Shown piece after piece: positions 54,170 to 62,366 of a stretch of DNA of 64,000 nucleotides. The position numbers were made by a program, and so were the translations under genes. The notes below the pieces were generated by a model, which was not told the DNA's origin, ran no database searches, and worked only from the letters and a program-made list of their open reading frames with translations. The DNA comes from Pseudoalteromonas sp. T1lg23B (GTDB lineage: Bacteria > Pseudomonadota > Gammaproteobacteria > Enterobacterales > Alteromonadaceae). Numbering within the stretch: position 1 is the first letter of the stretch; each line of letters begins with the position of its first letter. Where the stretch lies: assembly GCF_002964665.1 (NCBI RefSeq), contig NZ_PQBZ01000013.1, positions 372,001 to 436,000 on the forward strand. Reading direction: 5' to 3'.

Positions 54170-54795
54170 TGTCAGATTCCTTGTGGTTGCTAATGAGTAT
54201 TCTTGTTGCACTTCCGTACTGGGAGTACACAGCCGTTTTGTTTGCACTGATCTACCTATTTCTGGCGATAAAGGAACATAACGGCTGCTGGATATTCGGC
54301 TTTTTGAGCACATTGATGTATGCACTGATGTATTGGCAAGGTACGCTCTTTGTCGAATCTTTATTGCATGGCTACTATATGTTGATGGCTGCTGTTGGTT
54401 GGTGGATGTGGCGACAAGGTTTGAAGAACACCAAGCTGCCAATTAGTGCTTGGCCCGTGAAACATCATGCGCTTATTATTGCTGTCACCGTATTTGTCTC
54501 CATCATATCTGTGTTACTGGCTAAGCTGGCGGGGTATTATGACCAACTCGCTTATCTTGATTTTTTAACCGCCTTTTTTTCAATCGTGGCAACCTATCTG
54601 CTGGTCAATAAAGTACTTGAGAACTGGTTGTATTGGATAGTGATTAATACTGCAACGATGTATTTGTTTTTAGTAAAAGGCTACTATGCAACGTTGGTGC
54701 TCAGTGTCATCTATACAATTATGGCTTGCTGGGGTTACAAATATTGGTATGAAAATTATGAGCGTTGCCGGGGTAAGTCGCTTGGAAGCCTATGA
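54169..54795 (+). CDS. PnuC-family vitamin transporter (possibly PnuT)
   Basis: This membrane protein (208 aa) of the PnuC family is a facilitated transporter of nicotinamide riboside or, in PnuT subfamily members, thiamine. About seven hydrophobic helices are visible; typical segments are NGCWIFGFLSTLMYALMYWQ and LVNKVLENWLYWIVINTATM. The neighbours (thiamine-binding-like protein and a ThiK-like kinase) favour PnuT, with the kinase trapping the vitamin as its phosphate. It starts within the previous stop codon and ends 1 bp before the kinase ATG. No TPP riboswitch was seen upstream. Confidence 0.82.
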   Translation: MSDSLWLLMSILVALPYWEYTAVLFALIYLFLAIKEHNGCWIFGFLSTLMYALMYWQGTLFVESLLHGYYMLMAAVGWWMWRQGLKNTKLPISAWPVKHHALIIAVTVFVSIISVLLAKLAGYYDQLAYLDFLTAFFSIVATYLLVNKVLENWLYWIVINTATMYLFLVKGYYATLVLSVIYTIMACWGYKYWYENYERCRGKSLGSL

Positions 54796-54796
54796 G

Positions 54797-55588
54797 ATGA
54801 AAGAGCGAGCATTGAGAGCCAAACTTACAAGCATCAAACCTGAGCTGACGATTTACCAACTAAAACCACTCAACAAAGGTTTAAGTAACGATAATTTTTG
54901 GTTGGATTCTTCACTTGGTCCACTGTTACTCAAATCATATCGCAGTCACTTTCCATTGAGTGCTCTTAAGGCCCAGCAACGTCTAGCAATCGAGACTCAA
55001 GTTACTCAGCCCGTCATTATGTGGCACAACGAAGAAAAACTCGCCCTGTTTGCATTTGCTCCAGAGACTACAAAGTCGCTAGATTTAGACTCGGTTCTGA
55101 GGTGTTTATTGGAAATCCACGCATTTAGTGCCGACATAGAGTGTGAAACGCTAGACATTGGAAACTTATTGCAAGAGATGGATATGACACCCTATTCATT
55201 TGCTGAGCAGGCATTGAATTGGGCCCAAAATAAAATATCTTCATTACCCAAAAATATGGCTTTTTGTCACAATGACTTGGTCAAAGACAACATAATAGGT
55301 GTTGCACAAGGCATTAAGTTCATTGATTTTGAATATGCGGGCTATAACGATATTTTTTTTGATTTGGCTGCGCTGAGCAGCAGTTTTAAATTAACCACAG
55401 CACAGCAGAATGACATGTTAGACGCTTACTTCTCGCACAAACAACTGTCGACACCTGAGTATGCAACCGACAAGTTGCTGGCGTACCAGATTGGCTATTT
55501 ACTGCTAAGCATTCAATGGTATGAAAATCGCGGTTATGTTGAACTGGCAGCTCCTTTGCGACTTCAACTACAGAGATTGGTGGTTTAA
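54797..55588 (+). CDS. Thiamine/choline-kinase-like phosphotransferase
   Basis: This 263-residue APH/choline-kinase-fold protein has the catalytic loop AFCHNDLVKDNIIG and the metal-binding FIDFEYAGYNDIFFDLA, which also occur in ThiK and in choline kinases. ATG 54797 follows the pnuC stop at 54793-54795 and has GGAAG upstream. Given its position in the unit, thiamine kinase (thiamine to thiamine phosphate) is the more likely of the two activities, but this needs testing. The stop overlaps that of the convergent HTH gene by 4 bp. Confidence 0.8.
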   Translation: MKERALRAKLTSIKPELTIYQLKPLNKGLSNDNFWLDSSLGPLLLKSYRSHFPLSALKAQQRLAIETQVTQPVIMWHNEEKLALFAFAPETTKSLDLDSVLRCLLEIHAFSADIECETLDIGNLLQEMDMTPYSFAEQALNWAQNKISSLPKNMAFCHNDLVKDNIIGVAQGIKFIDFEYAGYNDIFFDLAALSSSFKLTTAQQNDMLDAYFSHKQLSTPEYATDKLLAYQIGYLLLSIQWYENRGYVELAAPLRLQLQRLVV

Positions 55589-55767
55589 ATACCACCTAAA
55601 CGTTGTGCAAGTTCTTTGTATTTTTCAACATCGGCTCGATCAAAAATAGGTTGTCCCTGAGGGTCCTGATCCTTTGCAACTAGCAGGTTTTCTCTCGCCA
55701 AACGTTTAACACGTTCAACTTTTACGCCTAGGAATTCAGCGACTTGCTCAGTGGTCATAGGGGTCAT
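55585..55767 (-). CDS. Small MerR-like HTH (excisionase-type) protein
   Basis: The 60-residue protein has a winged-HTH of the MerR/excisionase type: MTTEQVAEFLGVKVERVKRL, then ARENLLVAKDQDPQGQPIF, the usual helix-turn-helix with wing. It has no effector domain. Such proteins act as DNA-binding accessory factors or regulators; no integrase or phage genes are nearby, so the excisionase role is not supported. ATG 55767 lacks a strong ribosome binding site; ATG 55758 is a possible alternative. Confidence 0.72.
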   Translation of the reverse strand: MTPMTTEQVAEFLGVKVERVKRLARENLLVAKDQDPQGQPIFDRADVEKYKELAQRLGGI

Positions 55768-56019
55768 AAATATAGTCCTCTTGATGTACTAAATAGTAAT
55801 GACACTTTGTTGTTTAGGTCGTGCGGTCATTACTTAGGTTTACTCAATTACAGTGCCTAAGTTAGACAACCGTAACAATAAGCATAGTTAAATATCGTGT
55901 TTTTTGTGTCTTGTATAGTATTTTTTTGATTTTCAGGTTGTTTATTAACCATATAGAGCACAAATGCTAGTATTTATTTTTCGATGCCATTATCATAACG
56001 CCTCAGGTCATACTGATGT

Positions 56020-56094
56020 GCTCTCGTGGTGAAATGGATATCACGTAGCTCTCCGGAAGCTGAGTTGCAGGTTCGATCCCTGCCGAGAGCGCCA
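56020..56094 (+). tRNA. tRNA-Arg(CCG)
   Basis: This is a complete cloverleaf, including an encoded 3' CCA. The acceptor stem is GCTCTCG with CGAGAGC, the D arm GTGA...TCAC, the anticodon stem TAGCT/AGCTG around the loop CTCCGGA, and the T arm GCAGG-TTCGATC-CCTGC. The anticodon CCG reads Arg codon CGG. Length is 75 nt. Confidence 0.95.
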
Positions 56095-56127
56095 GTTACC
56101 TTGCCTTCGTACAGACTAAAGCACATA

Positions 56128-57099
56128 TCATAGCCAATGTTTTGTTTTGAAATAATAGCCAATTCCACCGGTTAATAAGCACAAAGAGACAACAAAGAAC
56201 GCAAAGGCATAGGGTGACTCAGTACCTGGGATCCCACCAATGTTGACACCTAATAGACCCGTTAAAAACCCCAATGGTAGAAACAACGCGGCAACAACCG
56301 ACATCACATACATACGCTGGTTTAACTGTTCACTAAGCTGATTGGATAAGCTGTGCTGTATAACTTGAGCGCGCTCTATTGCTGATTCTAACTCCTCTAT
56401 ATAACGACTCAGCGCGTTATTGGCTTCATCCAATTTGTGTATTGCGGTATCGTTGAGCCACGATAGCTGGCAATCTACTAGTTCAGATATGGCCACTTTT
56501 TGCGGTTTTAGGTAGCGCTTCAGCGCAATGGTTTGGCGGCGAGTGGTGGAGAGCACGCCAGCATCAATGTGTCCTTCATTGTTATCCAGACAATCTTCAA
56601 ATGTATCCAGTTGTTCATCAATTTGATAGATTACATCCTGCATTCTTGCTGTAAGGCGCTGCACTAGCGTGCTTAGCAGATCTGCTATGTCGCAGGGGCC
56701 CTTTTTACTTTTCAGTAGCTTCAACACATCTTGTGCTGACATTAATTGACGTTTGCGAAAGGTGATCAGTAAGTTTTCATTCACAAAACAGCGGATAGAC
56801 ACCATGTCCTCAGGACTTTGTTGCGGGTTCAAATTTACACCCCGCAAGAATAGTAACAGTCCATACTGGGCTTGAGTGACCCGAGGTCTCGTTTCATCTG
56901 TTGTCAGCGCTTGCCATTCCCATTCCTCCAAAAAGGGTTGCGCTTTGAGCCATTCGATTGTGTCATTGGCGCTATAGTCAAAGTGTAGCCAGATAGGCTT
57001 ATTTTGAGCTTGAAGCTGGGCGACGTCTTGTAAATCACTCAACTCAATGGCACCACCTAGGCCATCTAGCTGTACCGCATGCACTAAACCTGAATTCAT
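56128..57099 (-). CDS. zntB: ZntB/CorA-family divalent cation transporter
   Basis: This CorA-superfamily inner-membrane protein (323 aa) has a large N-terminal cytoplasmic part and two C-terminal helices. The loop between the helices reads GVNIGG instead of the CorA GMN signature, as in ZntB proteins, which transport zinc. An extended helix with QRMYVMSVVAALFLPLGFL precedes the loop. The start is ATG 57099, with AAGGAG 9 bp before it; the longer frame from 57156 has no such site. The direction of zinc movement is debated in the literature for this family. Confidence 0.85.
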   Translation of the reverse strand: MNSGLVHAVQLDGLGGAIELSDLQDVAQLQAQNKPIWLHFDYSANDTIEWLKAQPFLEEWEWQALTTDETRPRVTQAQYGLLLFLRGVNLNPQQSPEDMVSIRCFVNENLLITFRKRQLMSAQDVLKLLKSKKGPCDIADLLSTLVQRLTARMQDVIYQIDEQLDTFEDCLDNNEGHIDAGVLSTTRRQTIALKRYLKPQKVAISELVDCQLSWLNDTAIHKLDEANNALSRYIEELESAIERAQVIQHSLSNQLSEQLNQRMYVMSVVAALFLPLGFLTGLLGVNIGGIPGTESPYAFAFFVVSLCLLTGGIGYYFKTKHWL

Positions 57100-57242
57100 T
57101 GTAATACTCCTTTGCAACAGTTTTACCATGGTTGTACAAAACTCTTGATACTTCAATGTAATTTTCTAATTGTTTGGATAAATAATACTCGCTGTTATAT
57201 GCTGACAATTGCTGTATAAGACAGTTTTTTTAAGGAGCGAGT

Positions 57243-57683
57243 ATGTCTAACATGATTAATGTTGGTTGGCGTGAGTGGCTATCGTTGCCAGAGCTTGGAA
57301 TTAGCCGCATTAAGGCGAAAGTTGATACTGGAGCTCGTACATCTTGTTTGCACGCATTTAGGGTTGAGCAATTTGATAATCAAGGACAGCCTTGGGTGAG
57401 GTTTTGGCTTCATCCAGAACAAGAACGTACGGATGTGGAAATCTACTGCGAAGCGGCGATTAAAGATGAGCGACAGGTCACAGACTCTGGCGGTCATAGA
57501 GAAATGCGTTATGTTATAGAAAGTAACGTTGTTATCGCAGGGCAAGCTTGGCCGATAGAAATTACATTGACGAACCGTGACAACATGAAATTTAGAATGT
57601 TATTAGGACGTACAGCAATGGCTGGTCGAATAGTCGTTGATCCAAACGCTTCATATCTAACCAAAGAAATGGAACAACAATGA
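57243..57683 (+). CDS. rimB: RimB/RimK-associated retropepsin-like zinc protease
   Basis: This 146-residue protein belongs to the PF05618 family, which has an aspartic-protease-like fold ([20 protein letters not shown], then [10 protein letters not shown], with the DTGA motif). Family members are called ATP-dependent zinc protease or RimB. The genes are nearly always next to rimK; here its stop overlaps the rimK ATG by 4 bp. It is expected to act on the RimK-made poly-glutamate tails or the modified S6. Confidence 0.88.
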   Translation: MSNMINVGWREWLSLPELGISRIKAKVDTGARTSCLHAFRVEQFDNQGQPWVRFWLHPEQERTDVEIYCEAAIKDERQVTDSGGHREMRYVIESNVVIAGQAWPIEITLTNRDNMKFRMLLGRTAMAGRIVVDPNASYLTKEMEQQ

Positions 57684-58585
57684 AAATAGCGATTTTATCC
57701 CGCAACAAACAACTTTACTCAACTCGTCGCTTAATCGAGGCAGCTAAGCAACGGGGTCATGAAATTATTGTGTTGGATGCGTTGCGCTGTTACATGAATA
57801 TTAACTCTAAGGAGCCTGAAATTCACTTCAAAGGAGAGCGCATCACAGAAGTAGAAGCTGTGATACCTCGCATTGGCGCGTCGGTCACTTTTTATGGTTG
57901 TTCGGTACTGCGTCAGTTTGAAATGATGGGCGTTTACCCGCTGAATGAGTCGGTAGCAATTACGCGTTCACGAGATAAACTTAGATCACTACAACTATTG
58001 TCACGCAAAGGTGTGGGGATGCCCATTACAGGTTTTGCCAGTAAGCCAGATGATGTAAAAGACTTACTAGAGATGGTTGGTGGCACACCTGTGGTGATTA
58101 AGTTGCTTGAGGGAACACAGGGGATTGGAGTGGTATTGGCCGAAACCCGTAAAGCTGCTGAGAGTGTAATCGAAGCATTTATGGGACTAAAAGCCAACAT
58201 CATGGTGCAAGAATACATTAAAGAAGCTGGTGGCGCTGATATTCGCTGTTTTGTTATTGGTGATAAAGTGATTGCCGCGATGAAACGTCAGGCGCAAGAA
58301 GGAGAGTTTCGCTCTAACTTGCACCGAGGTGGCAGTGCAAGCCTAGTACGTATTTCACCTGAAGAGCGCAAAACAGCGGTGGCTGCCGCTAAAGCTATGG
58401 GTCTGAATGTAGCGGGGGTTGATTTACTGCGTTCAAGTCGTGGTCCTTTGGTAATGGAAGTGAACTCATCGCCGGGGTTGGAAGGTATTGAAAAAGCAAC
58501 TGGTAAAGATATTGCCGGCATGATCATTGACTTTATTGAAAAGAACGCGGCATCTAAGAGGACTGCAACACGTGGCAAAGGCTAG
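57680..58585 (+). CDS. rimK: RimK, ribosomal protein S6 glutamate ligase
   Basis: RimK is an ATP-grasp ligase that adds glutamates to the C-terminus of S6 (301 aa). [20 protein letters not shown] opens the protein; [19 protein letters not shown] and [19 protein letters not shown] form the ATP-grasp; [20 protein letters not shown] is the metal-binding end. Translational coupling to rimB is strong (ATGA overlap). The C-terminus [10 protein letters not shown] runs 14 bp into the next gene. Confidence 0.95.
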   Translation: MKIAILSRNKQLYSTRRLIEAAKQRGHEIIVLDALRCYMNINSKEPEIHFKGERITEVEAVIPRIGASVTFYGCSVLRQFEMMGVYPLNESVAITRSRDKLRSLQLLSRKGVGMPITGFASKPDDVKDLLEMVGGTPVVIKLLEGTQGIGVVLAETRKAAESVIEAFMGLKANIMVQEYIKEAGGADIRCFVIGDKVIAAMKRQAQEGEFRSNLHRGGSASLVRISPEERKTAVAAAKAMGLNVAGVDLLRSSRGPLVMEVNSSPGLEGIEKATGKDIAGMIIDFIEKNAASKRTATRGKG

Positions 58586-59633
58586 AATAAACAGGCCATT
58601 CACCTTACTTGATACCTGTATCGGTGTAGGTGAAAGAAAAACATTATCGCTGGAAGTTGCCAAACTTTATACGCATACACCGTTAACTATTCCAATTGAG
58701 GTGGTTAACGGTATAGAAAAGGGACCGGTTGTCCTTGTTTGTGCCGCTATACACGGCGATGAACTCAATGGCGTTGAAGTGGTCCGTCAATTACTAGGTA
58801 AGATAGACGTTCGAGAGCTCAAAGGCACTATTATCGCGGTTCCTGTGGTGAACGTATTTGGGTTTGTGCAAAAGTCACGTTACCTGCCAGACAGACGAGA
58901 TTTAAATCGTTGCTTCCCTGGGTCAGAGCGTGGCTCACTAGGGGCCAGAATGGCCCATATGTTTTTCTCTCAAGTGGCCAGTTTATGCACGCATATTATT
59001 GATCTTCATACGGGAGCAATACATAGGTCAAACCTACCTCAAGTGCGTGCGGATTTATCCTGTCCAGACACGGCAGAAATTGCCCATGCGTTTGGCACAC
59101 CTGTGGTGATTGACGCTACGCTACGCAACGGGTCATTGCGTAGTGAAGCCAGTAGCCTTGGGATCCCAGTTGTGACTTACGAAGCTGGCGAAGCATTAAG
59201 GTTTGATCCCCTAGCCATAGCGGGTGGTTTACAAGGCGTTGAAAATGTTTTGAAAAAGCTAAAAATGCTAAAGGGAAGAAGGCGTAAAAAAGGGCCAGAA
59301 GCTGTTATAGCGTCATCAACAAGTTGGATCCGAGCTGAAGTTGATGGGATTGTTCGCGCTCAAGTTAATTTAGGTGAGCGCGTTACCAAGGGACAGGTGT
59401 TAGCCTATATAGATAACCCTTTGGGTAGTAATGAGTTAGCGCTTAAAGCTCCGCGTAGCGGCATCGTTATCGGCCAGCAAACGTTACCACTGGTGAATGA
59501 AGGGGATGCGGTGTTTCATTTAGCCTATTTTGCACACGCCAATTCGCTGGTGGAGCAACAAGTTGAGTCATTTATTGACGAGCTTAGCGAGACCAGCGAA
59601 TCGAACGGTAACAATGTAGAGTTAAATAACTAA
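58572..59633 (+). CDS. RimK-linked M14/succinylglutamate-desuccinylase-like amidohydrolase
   Basis: This 353-residue zinc hydrolase of the AstE/aspartoacylase family has zinc ligands H61 and E64 in [14 protein letters not shown] and a third histidine in [14 protein letters not shown]. The C-terminal part carries a biotin-carrier-like domain ([20 protein letters not shown]). GTG 58572 is the start, overlapping rimK by 14 bp; earlier in-frame codons are inside rimK. Its proximity suggests removal of acyl or glutamyl groups linked to S6 modification, but this is unproven. Confidence 0.85.
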   Translation: MAKARINRPFTLLDTCIGVGERKTLSLEVAKLYTHTPLTIPIEVVNGIEKGPVVLVCAAIHGDELNGVEVVRQLLGKIDVRELKGTIIAVPVVNVFGFVQKSRYLPDRRDLNRCFPGSERGSLGARMAHMFFSQVASLCTHIIDLHTGAIHRSNLPQVRADLSCPDTAEIAHAFGTPVVIDATLRNGSLRSEASSLGIPVVTYEAGEALRFDPLAIAGGLQGVENVLKKLKMLKGRRRKKGPEAVIASSTSWIRAEVDGIVRAQVNLGERVTKGQVLAYIDNPLGSNELALKAPRSGIVIGQQTLPLVNEGDAVFHLAYFAHANSLVEQQVESFIDELSETSESNGNNVELNN

Positions 59634-59656
59634 GTAGCCTATATGTGTAGGCTGCT
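59631..59656. terminator. Hairpin between convergent genes
   Basis: AAGTAGCCTA and TAGGCTGCTT form a 10-bp stem with one non-canonical pair over the loop TATGTG, between the rim operon and the convergent mechanosensitive-channel gene. It is a plausible bidirectional terminator, although the T-run is short. Confidence 0.5.
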
Positions 59657-59659
59657 TGC

Positions 59660-60223
59660 TCACTTTTTGGGACCAAGCACTCGCTTGGGTGTCTGTGCTT
59701 TGGGTTTGCTTGGTTCTTCACAAAGTACTAATACTGGGCGAGTGACAAACAAATTGTTAGGGTAAATTACGCGATGACCATCAACGTTTTTCAGTACAAC
59801 ATTCATTAAACCCATTTCAATGATACAGCCCTCAATATAGTTTGCCCCTTCTACGATGCGCACCCAGTGACCAACTCGGCAATAGTTCTGTATGAACATC
59901 AGTAAAAATGAGGTGAGATTACTTAGTAACGACCAGCCTGCAAAGAGCGCAACACCTAACATCGCAAACAAAGAAGAACCAAGTACGAGTAGCCCTCTAA
60001 GCTCAATTCCCCAAAAAACCAGTAGCAAACATATTAGCACTATCGCTGTGATTATTTTCAGTAGTAGCTCAGCTCTGAGTTGACGATGTGCATCTATCTT
60101 GCCCTGCGTGACTCTTTCAAGCACTCGTTGGCTGTATTTAAAAATGATAGGAAATAGTAGTAATACAACCGCCGTAACCACTAAACGATACTGTTCTGCT
60201 AATATAGTCGTTAAATAAGACAA
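59660..60223 (-). CDS. Minimal MscS-family mechanosensitive channel
   Basis: This 187-residue membrane protein has four hydrophobic helices (about 10-30, 51-72, 77-95 and 95-115) and then an MscS-type beta domain: GHWVRIVEGANYIEGCIIEM, NVVLKNVDGHRVIYPNNLFV. It is shorter than E. coli MscS (286 aa) because the C-terminal cage domain is absent. The predicted function is an osmotically gated ion channel or a regulatory pore. ATG 60223 is the start. It is convergent with the rim operon. Confidence 0.8.
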   Translation of the reverse strand: MSYLTTILAEQYRLVVTAVVLLLFPIIFKYSQRVLERVTQGKIDAHRQLRAELLLKIITAIVLICLLLVFWGIELRGLLVLGSSLFAMLGVALFAGWSLLSNLTSFLLMFIQNYCRVGHWVRIVEGANYIEGCIIEMGLMNVVLKNVDGHRVIYPNNLFVTRPVLVLCEEPSKPKAQTPKRVLGPKK

Positions 60224-60275
60224 GTCTCTATCCCATAACTGAAATTTGCTTGGTTATAGCATAGTGGGGAGGTTC

Positions 60276-61973
60276 TTAAAAGCGATTCTTTACGGTGAAT
60301 AACCATTGAATGCCGTCAATGTTTTCGGGCCCATTAATGGGGGCTGCGACATCCAAATGTAGCACCAATCCAGCGTTGGCTCGACTGGGAGCCAGGCGCA
60401 GCCCCATACCGATATTTTTTAGATAATTAGGATCGCTGTTTACTAACGAATGGCCACGTACACGGCCAATATCGAAAAATATCGCAGCGCCTACTTTAAA
60501 CAGTTGAAGCAGGTCATACTCCCAATAGTAGCGTTTTTCTAGGTTTACTAACACGCTTTTACTGCCATGCTGATAGTTAATTGGAAAGCCGCGCAATCCA
60601 GTTTCACCGCCTAAAGTTAATTGCATATCCTCAGTAAGGTTTTTAGCAAATCGTAGCTGAGCTTTGGCATACCAAGACTGGTATAAACTGGTATTGAGAT
60701 AATATTCAAAGTTGGCTTCTGAGACCATGTTACGAGCGGTATTTTGTTCGCTGTTCCATTGTCCATTCAGTGATAAAGCCACACGCCACAAGCTTCTATC
60801 TGAGGTAAAATGGGCTTTCTGTGCCGACATTTGATAGAGCCAATGATTGTCTTCATTACTTAACTGTGAATCAGAATACCCGAGTGTGGCATTGATGTTC
60901 CAACCTAGGTTTAAATCTTCGGTACGATAGATAGAGTCAAAGTTTCTGACTTTTATATAGTTGTCTTCAAACCAGTGACCCTTAACGTATGGATAGCTTA
61001 AAGTTCTATCGTTCGCGATAGGCAAGCGCGTTGTAGAGATCCTTTTGAAGGTATCTTCTTGATGGCGAAACCCGATACTCAAACGCTGGGTCCAGTTGCT
61101 TTTCAAGGTAGTTGCCGCGCCAAAGTATACATCCGATATTTTTGTGAAATGGTCGAATTCAGATACCGCTTCGCCAGCTTCGTACAGAGATTCTATGCGG
61201 CGATTTTCATAGTCTGAAGCACCATAACTATAAGGCGTTTCAGTTGAAAAGAATGGATAATGCACACCGATGTAGTGACGTTTTCCATCATCATTGTCAG
61301 CGTATTCAAGACGGCCTCGATAGCGCGATGAAAGTATATTGGGATCGTCATACACAAATAAGTAACCAGAGCGGTCTTTATCACTGGTGTGTGTCAGTGA
61401 CAGTCGTTTTCCCCAGCCCAGCAAATTGGTTTCTCGAAAGCCGATACGAGACGAATTTTCACCACCGCTACGGCTAAAGCTCAATTCAGGTAATAATGTC
61501 CACAAATCACGGGTTACGACACTCACATGAATGTTACCGTGGCAGTCTTCTTCGGCAAACACCCGCGCGTCATACAGATAGTTTTGATTCCTGAGTAGCC
61601 GCTCCGACTCTATGAGCCTCCTTTGCGAGTACAGCTCTCCTTCTTGAAACAGCAATATGCTGCGCAGGACCTCTGGTTTAGTGGTTATGTGCGCGCGGTT
61701 GGCAAAACGAAATAGCGCGTTATCTTCCTCGGGTAAACTGGTATCGAAAACATTGAGCTGATGGAAACTGACCGTTTCAATACGCTTGTTCTTACCCTCT
61801 GATGGTAGGTTTGGTTCTTTATCGAGTTGGCGCTGCAAGTTGCTATTGAGTGGCTCTCCAGCTCTTTGATTAGCACAGCTTTGCGTGATGTTTTCAAAAC
61901 TGTTTGCAACGCTTGAAGTAGACATTAGGGCGCTGAAAATAACTAAAAAGTGGTTACATTTCAGTGCCTTCAT
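60276..61973 (-). CDS. Omp85/BamA-like outer-membrane protein
   Basis: The 565-residue protein has a signal peptide and a BamA-like beta-barrel. An N-terminal POTRA-like region (TVSFHQLNVFDTSLPEEDNA and the ILLFQEGELYSQRRLIESER segment) is followed by many alternating strands (GRLEYADNDDGKRHYIGVHY) and the end GLVLHLDVAAPING...WLFTVKNRF, with a terminal Phe. It is shorter than BamA (about 800 aa) and has about one POTRA domain, so it may be a dedicated transporter or assembly factor. ATG 61973 has AGGAG upstream; TTG 61979 is the alternative. There is no partner exoprotein next to it. Confidence 0.75.
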   Translation of the reverse strand: MKALKCNHFLVIFSALMSTSSVANSFENITQSCANQRAGEPLNSNLQRQLDKEPNLPSEGKNKRIETVSFHQLNVFDTSLPEEDNALFRFANRAHITTKPEVLRSILLFQEGELYSQRRLIESERLLRNQNYLYDARVFAEEDCHGNIHVSVVTRDLWTLLPELSFSRSGGENSSRIGFRETNLLGWGKRLSLTHTSDKDRSGYLFVYDDPNILSSRYRGRLEYADNDDGKRHYIGVHYPFFSTETPYSYGASDYENRRIESLYEAGEAVSEFDHFTKISDVYFGAATTLKSNWTQRLSIGFRHQEDTFKRISTTRLPIANDRTLSYPYVKGHWFEDNYIKVRNFDSIYRTEDLNLGWNINATLGYSDSQLSNEDNHWLYQMSAQKAHFTSDRSLWRVALSLNGQWNSEQNTARNMVSEANFEYYLNTSLYQSWYAKAQLRFAKNLTEDMQLTLGGETGLRGFPINYQHGSKSVLVNLEKRYYWEYDLLQLFKVGAAIFFDIGRVRGHSLVNSDPNYLKNIGMGLRLAPSRANAGLVLHLDVAAPINGPENIDGIQWLFTVKNRF

Positions 61974-62051
61974 TCGCAACTCCTAAGCAATTATTTAACC
62001 ATATGAATGCGTTACTATAAACAAACCCGAGTCTTTAAGTCTATTTCATAA

Positions 62052-62348
62052 TTAAGAATTTGATAGGAATAATTGCCCTAGTGCAGGCAAAAAAGTTGCC
62101 GCTTCTTGTCCTTCAGGGGCTATCCAAATGCTTTCACTATAGTGCTCAAAGTTGAGATTGAAACTTTGCTGAGCATAGCTAAAGCGCAGTTGATGGCGGT
62201 CAGCGCCTTGGGAAAACTCTGCAATTTGGATGAGGTTTGGATGATGTAAAAAAATACTACCCCACAACTCAAATTCATCCGCATCAGGGAAGCAGGTTGG
62301 TGTAATGATCAGTATTTGGTATTGAGGATCAAATTCGACTTGGCTCAT
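62052..62348 (-). CDS. DUF3630-like small protein
   Basis: The 98-residue protein of unknown function has a pattern (FDPQYQILIITPTCFPDADE, FELWGSIFLHHPNLIQIAEF) that resembles DUF3630 proteins, often encoded next to recQ in marine gammaproteobacteria. It starts 18 bp after the recQ stop on the same strand and is probably co-transcribed with it. Confidence 0.68.
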   Translation of the reverse strand: MSQVEFDPQYQILIITPTCFPDADEFELWGSIFLHHPNLIQIAEFSQGADRHQLRFSYAQQSFNLNFEHYSESIWIAPEGQEAATFLPALGQLFLSNS

Positions 62349-62366
62349 GATTTTTCTCTTAACAAA

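Noticed and set aside
55585..56094. A tRNA-associated integration site beside an excisionase-like HTH gene
   Set aside because: No integrase is nearby, and no second copy of the tRNA 3' end is seen in the flanking sequence, so an att site is not supported.
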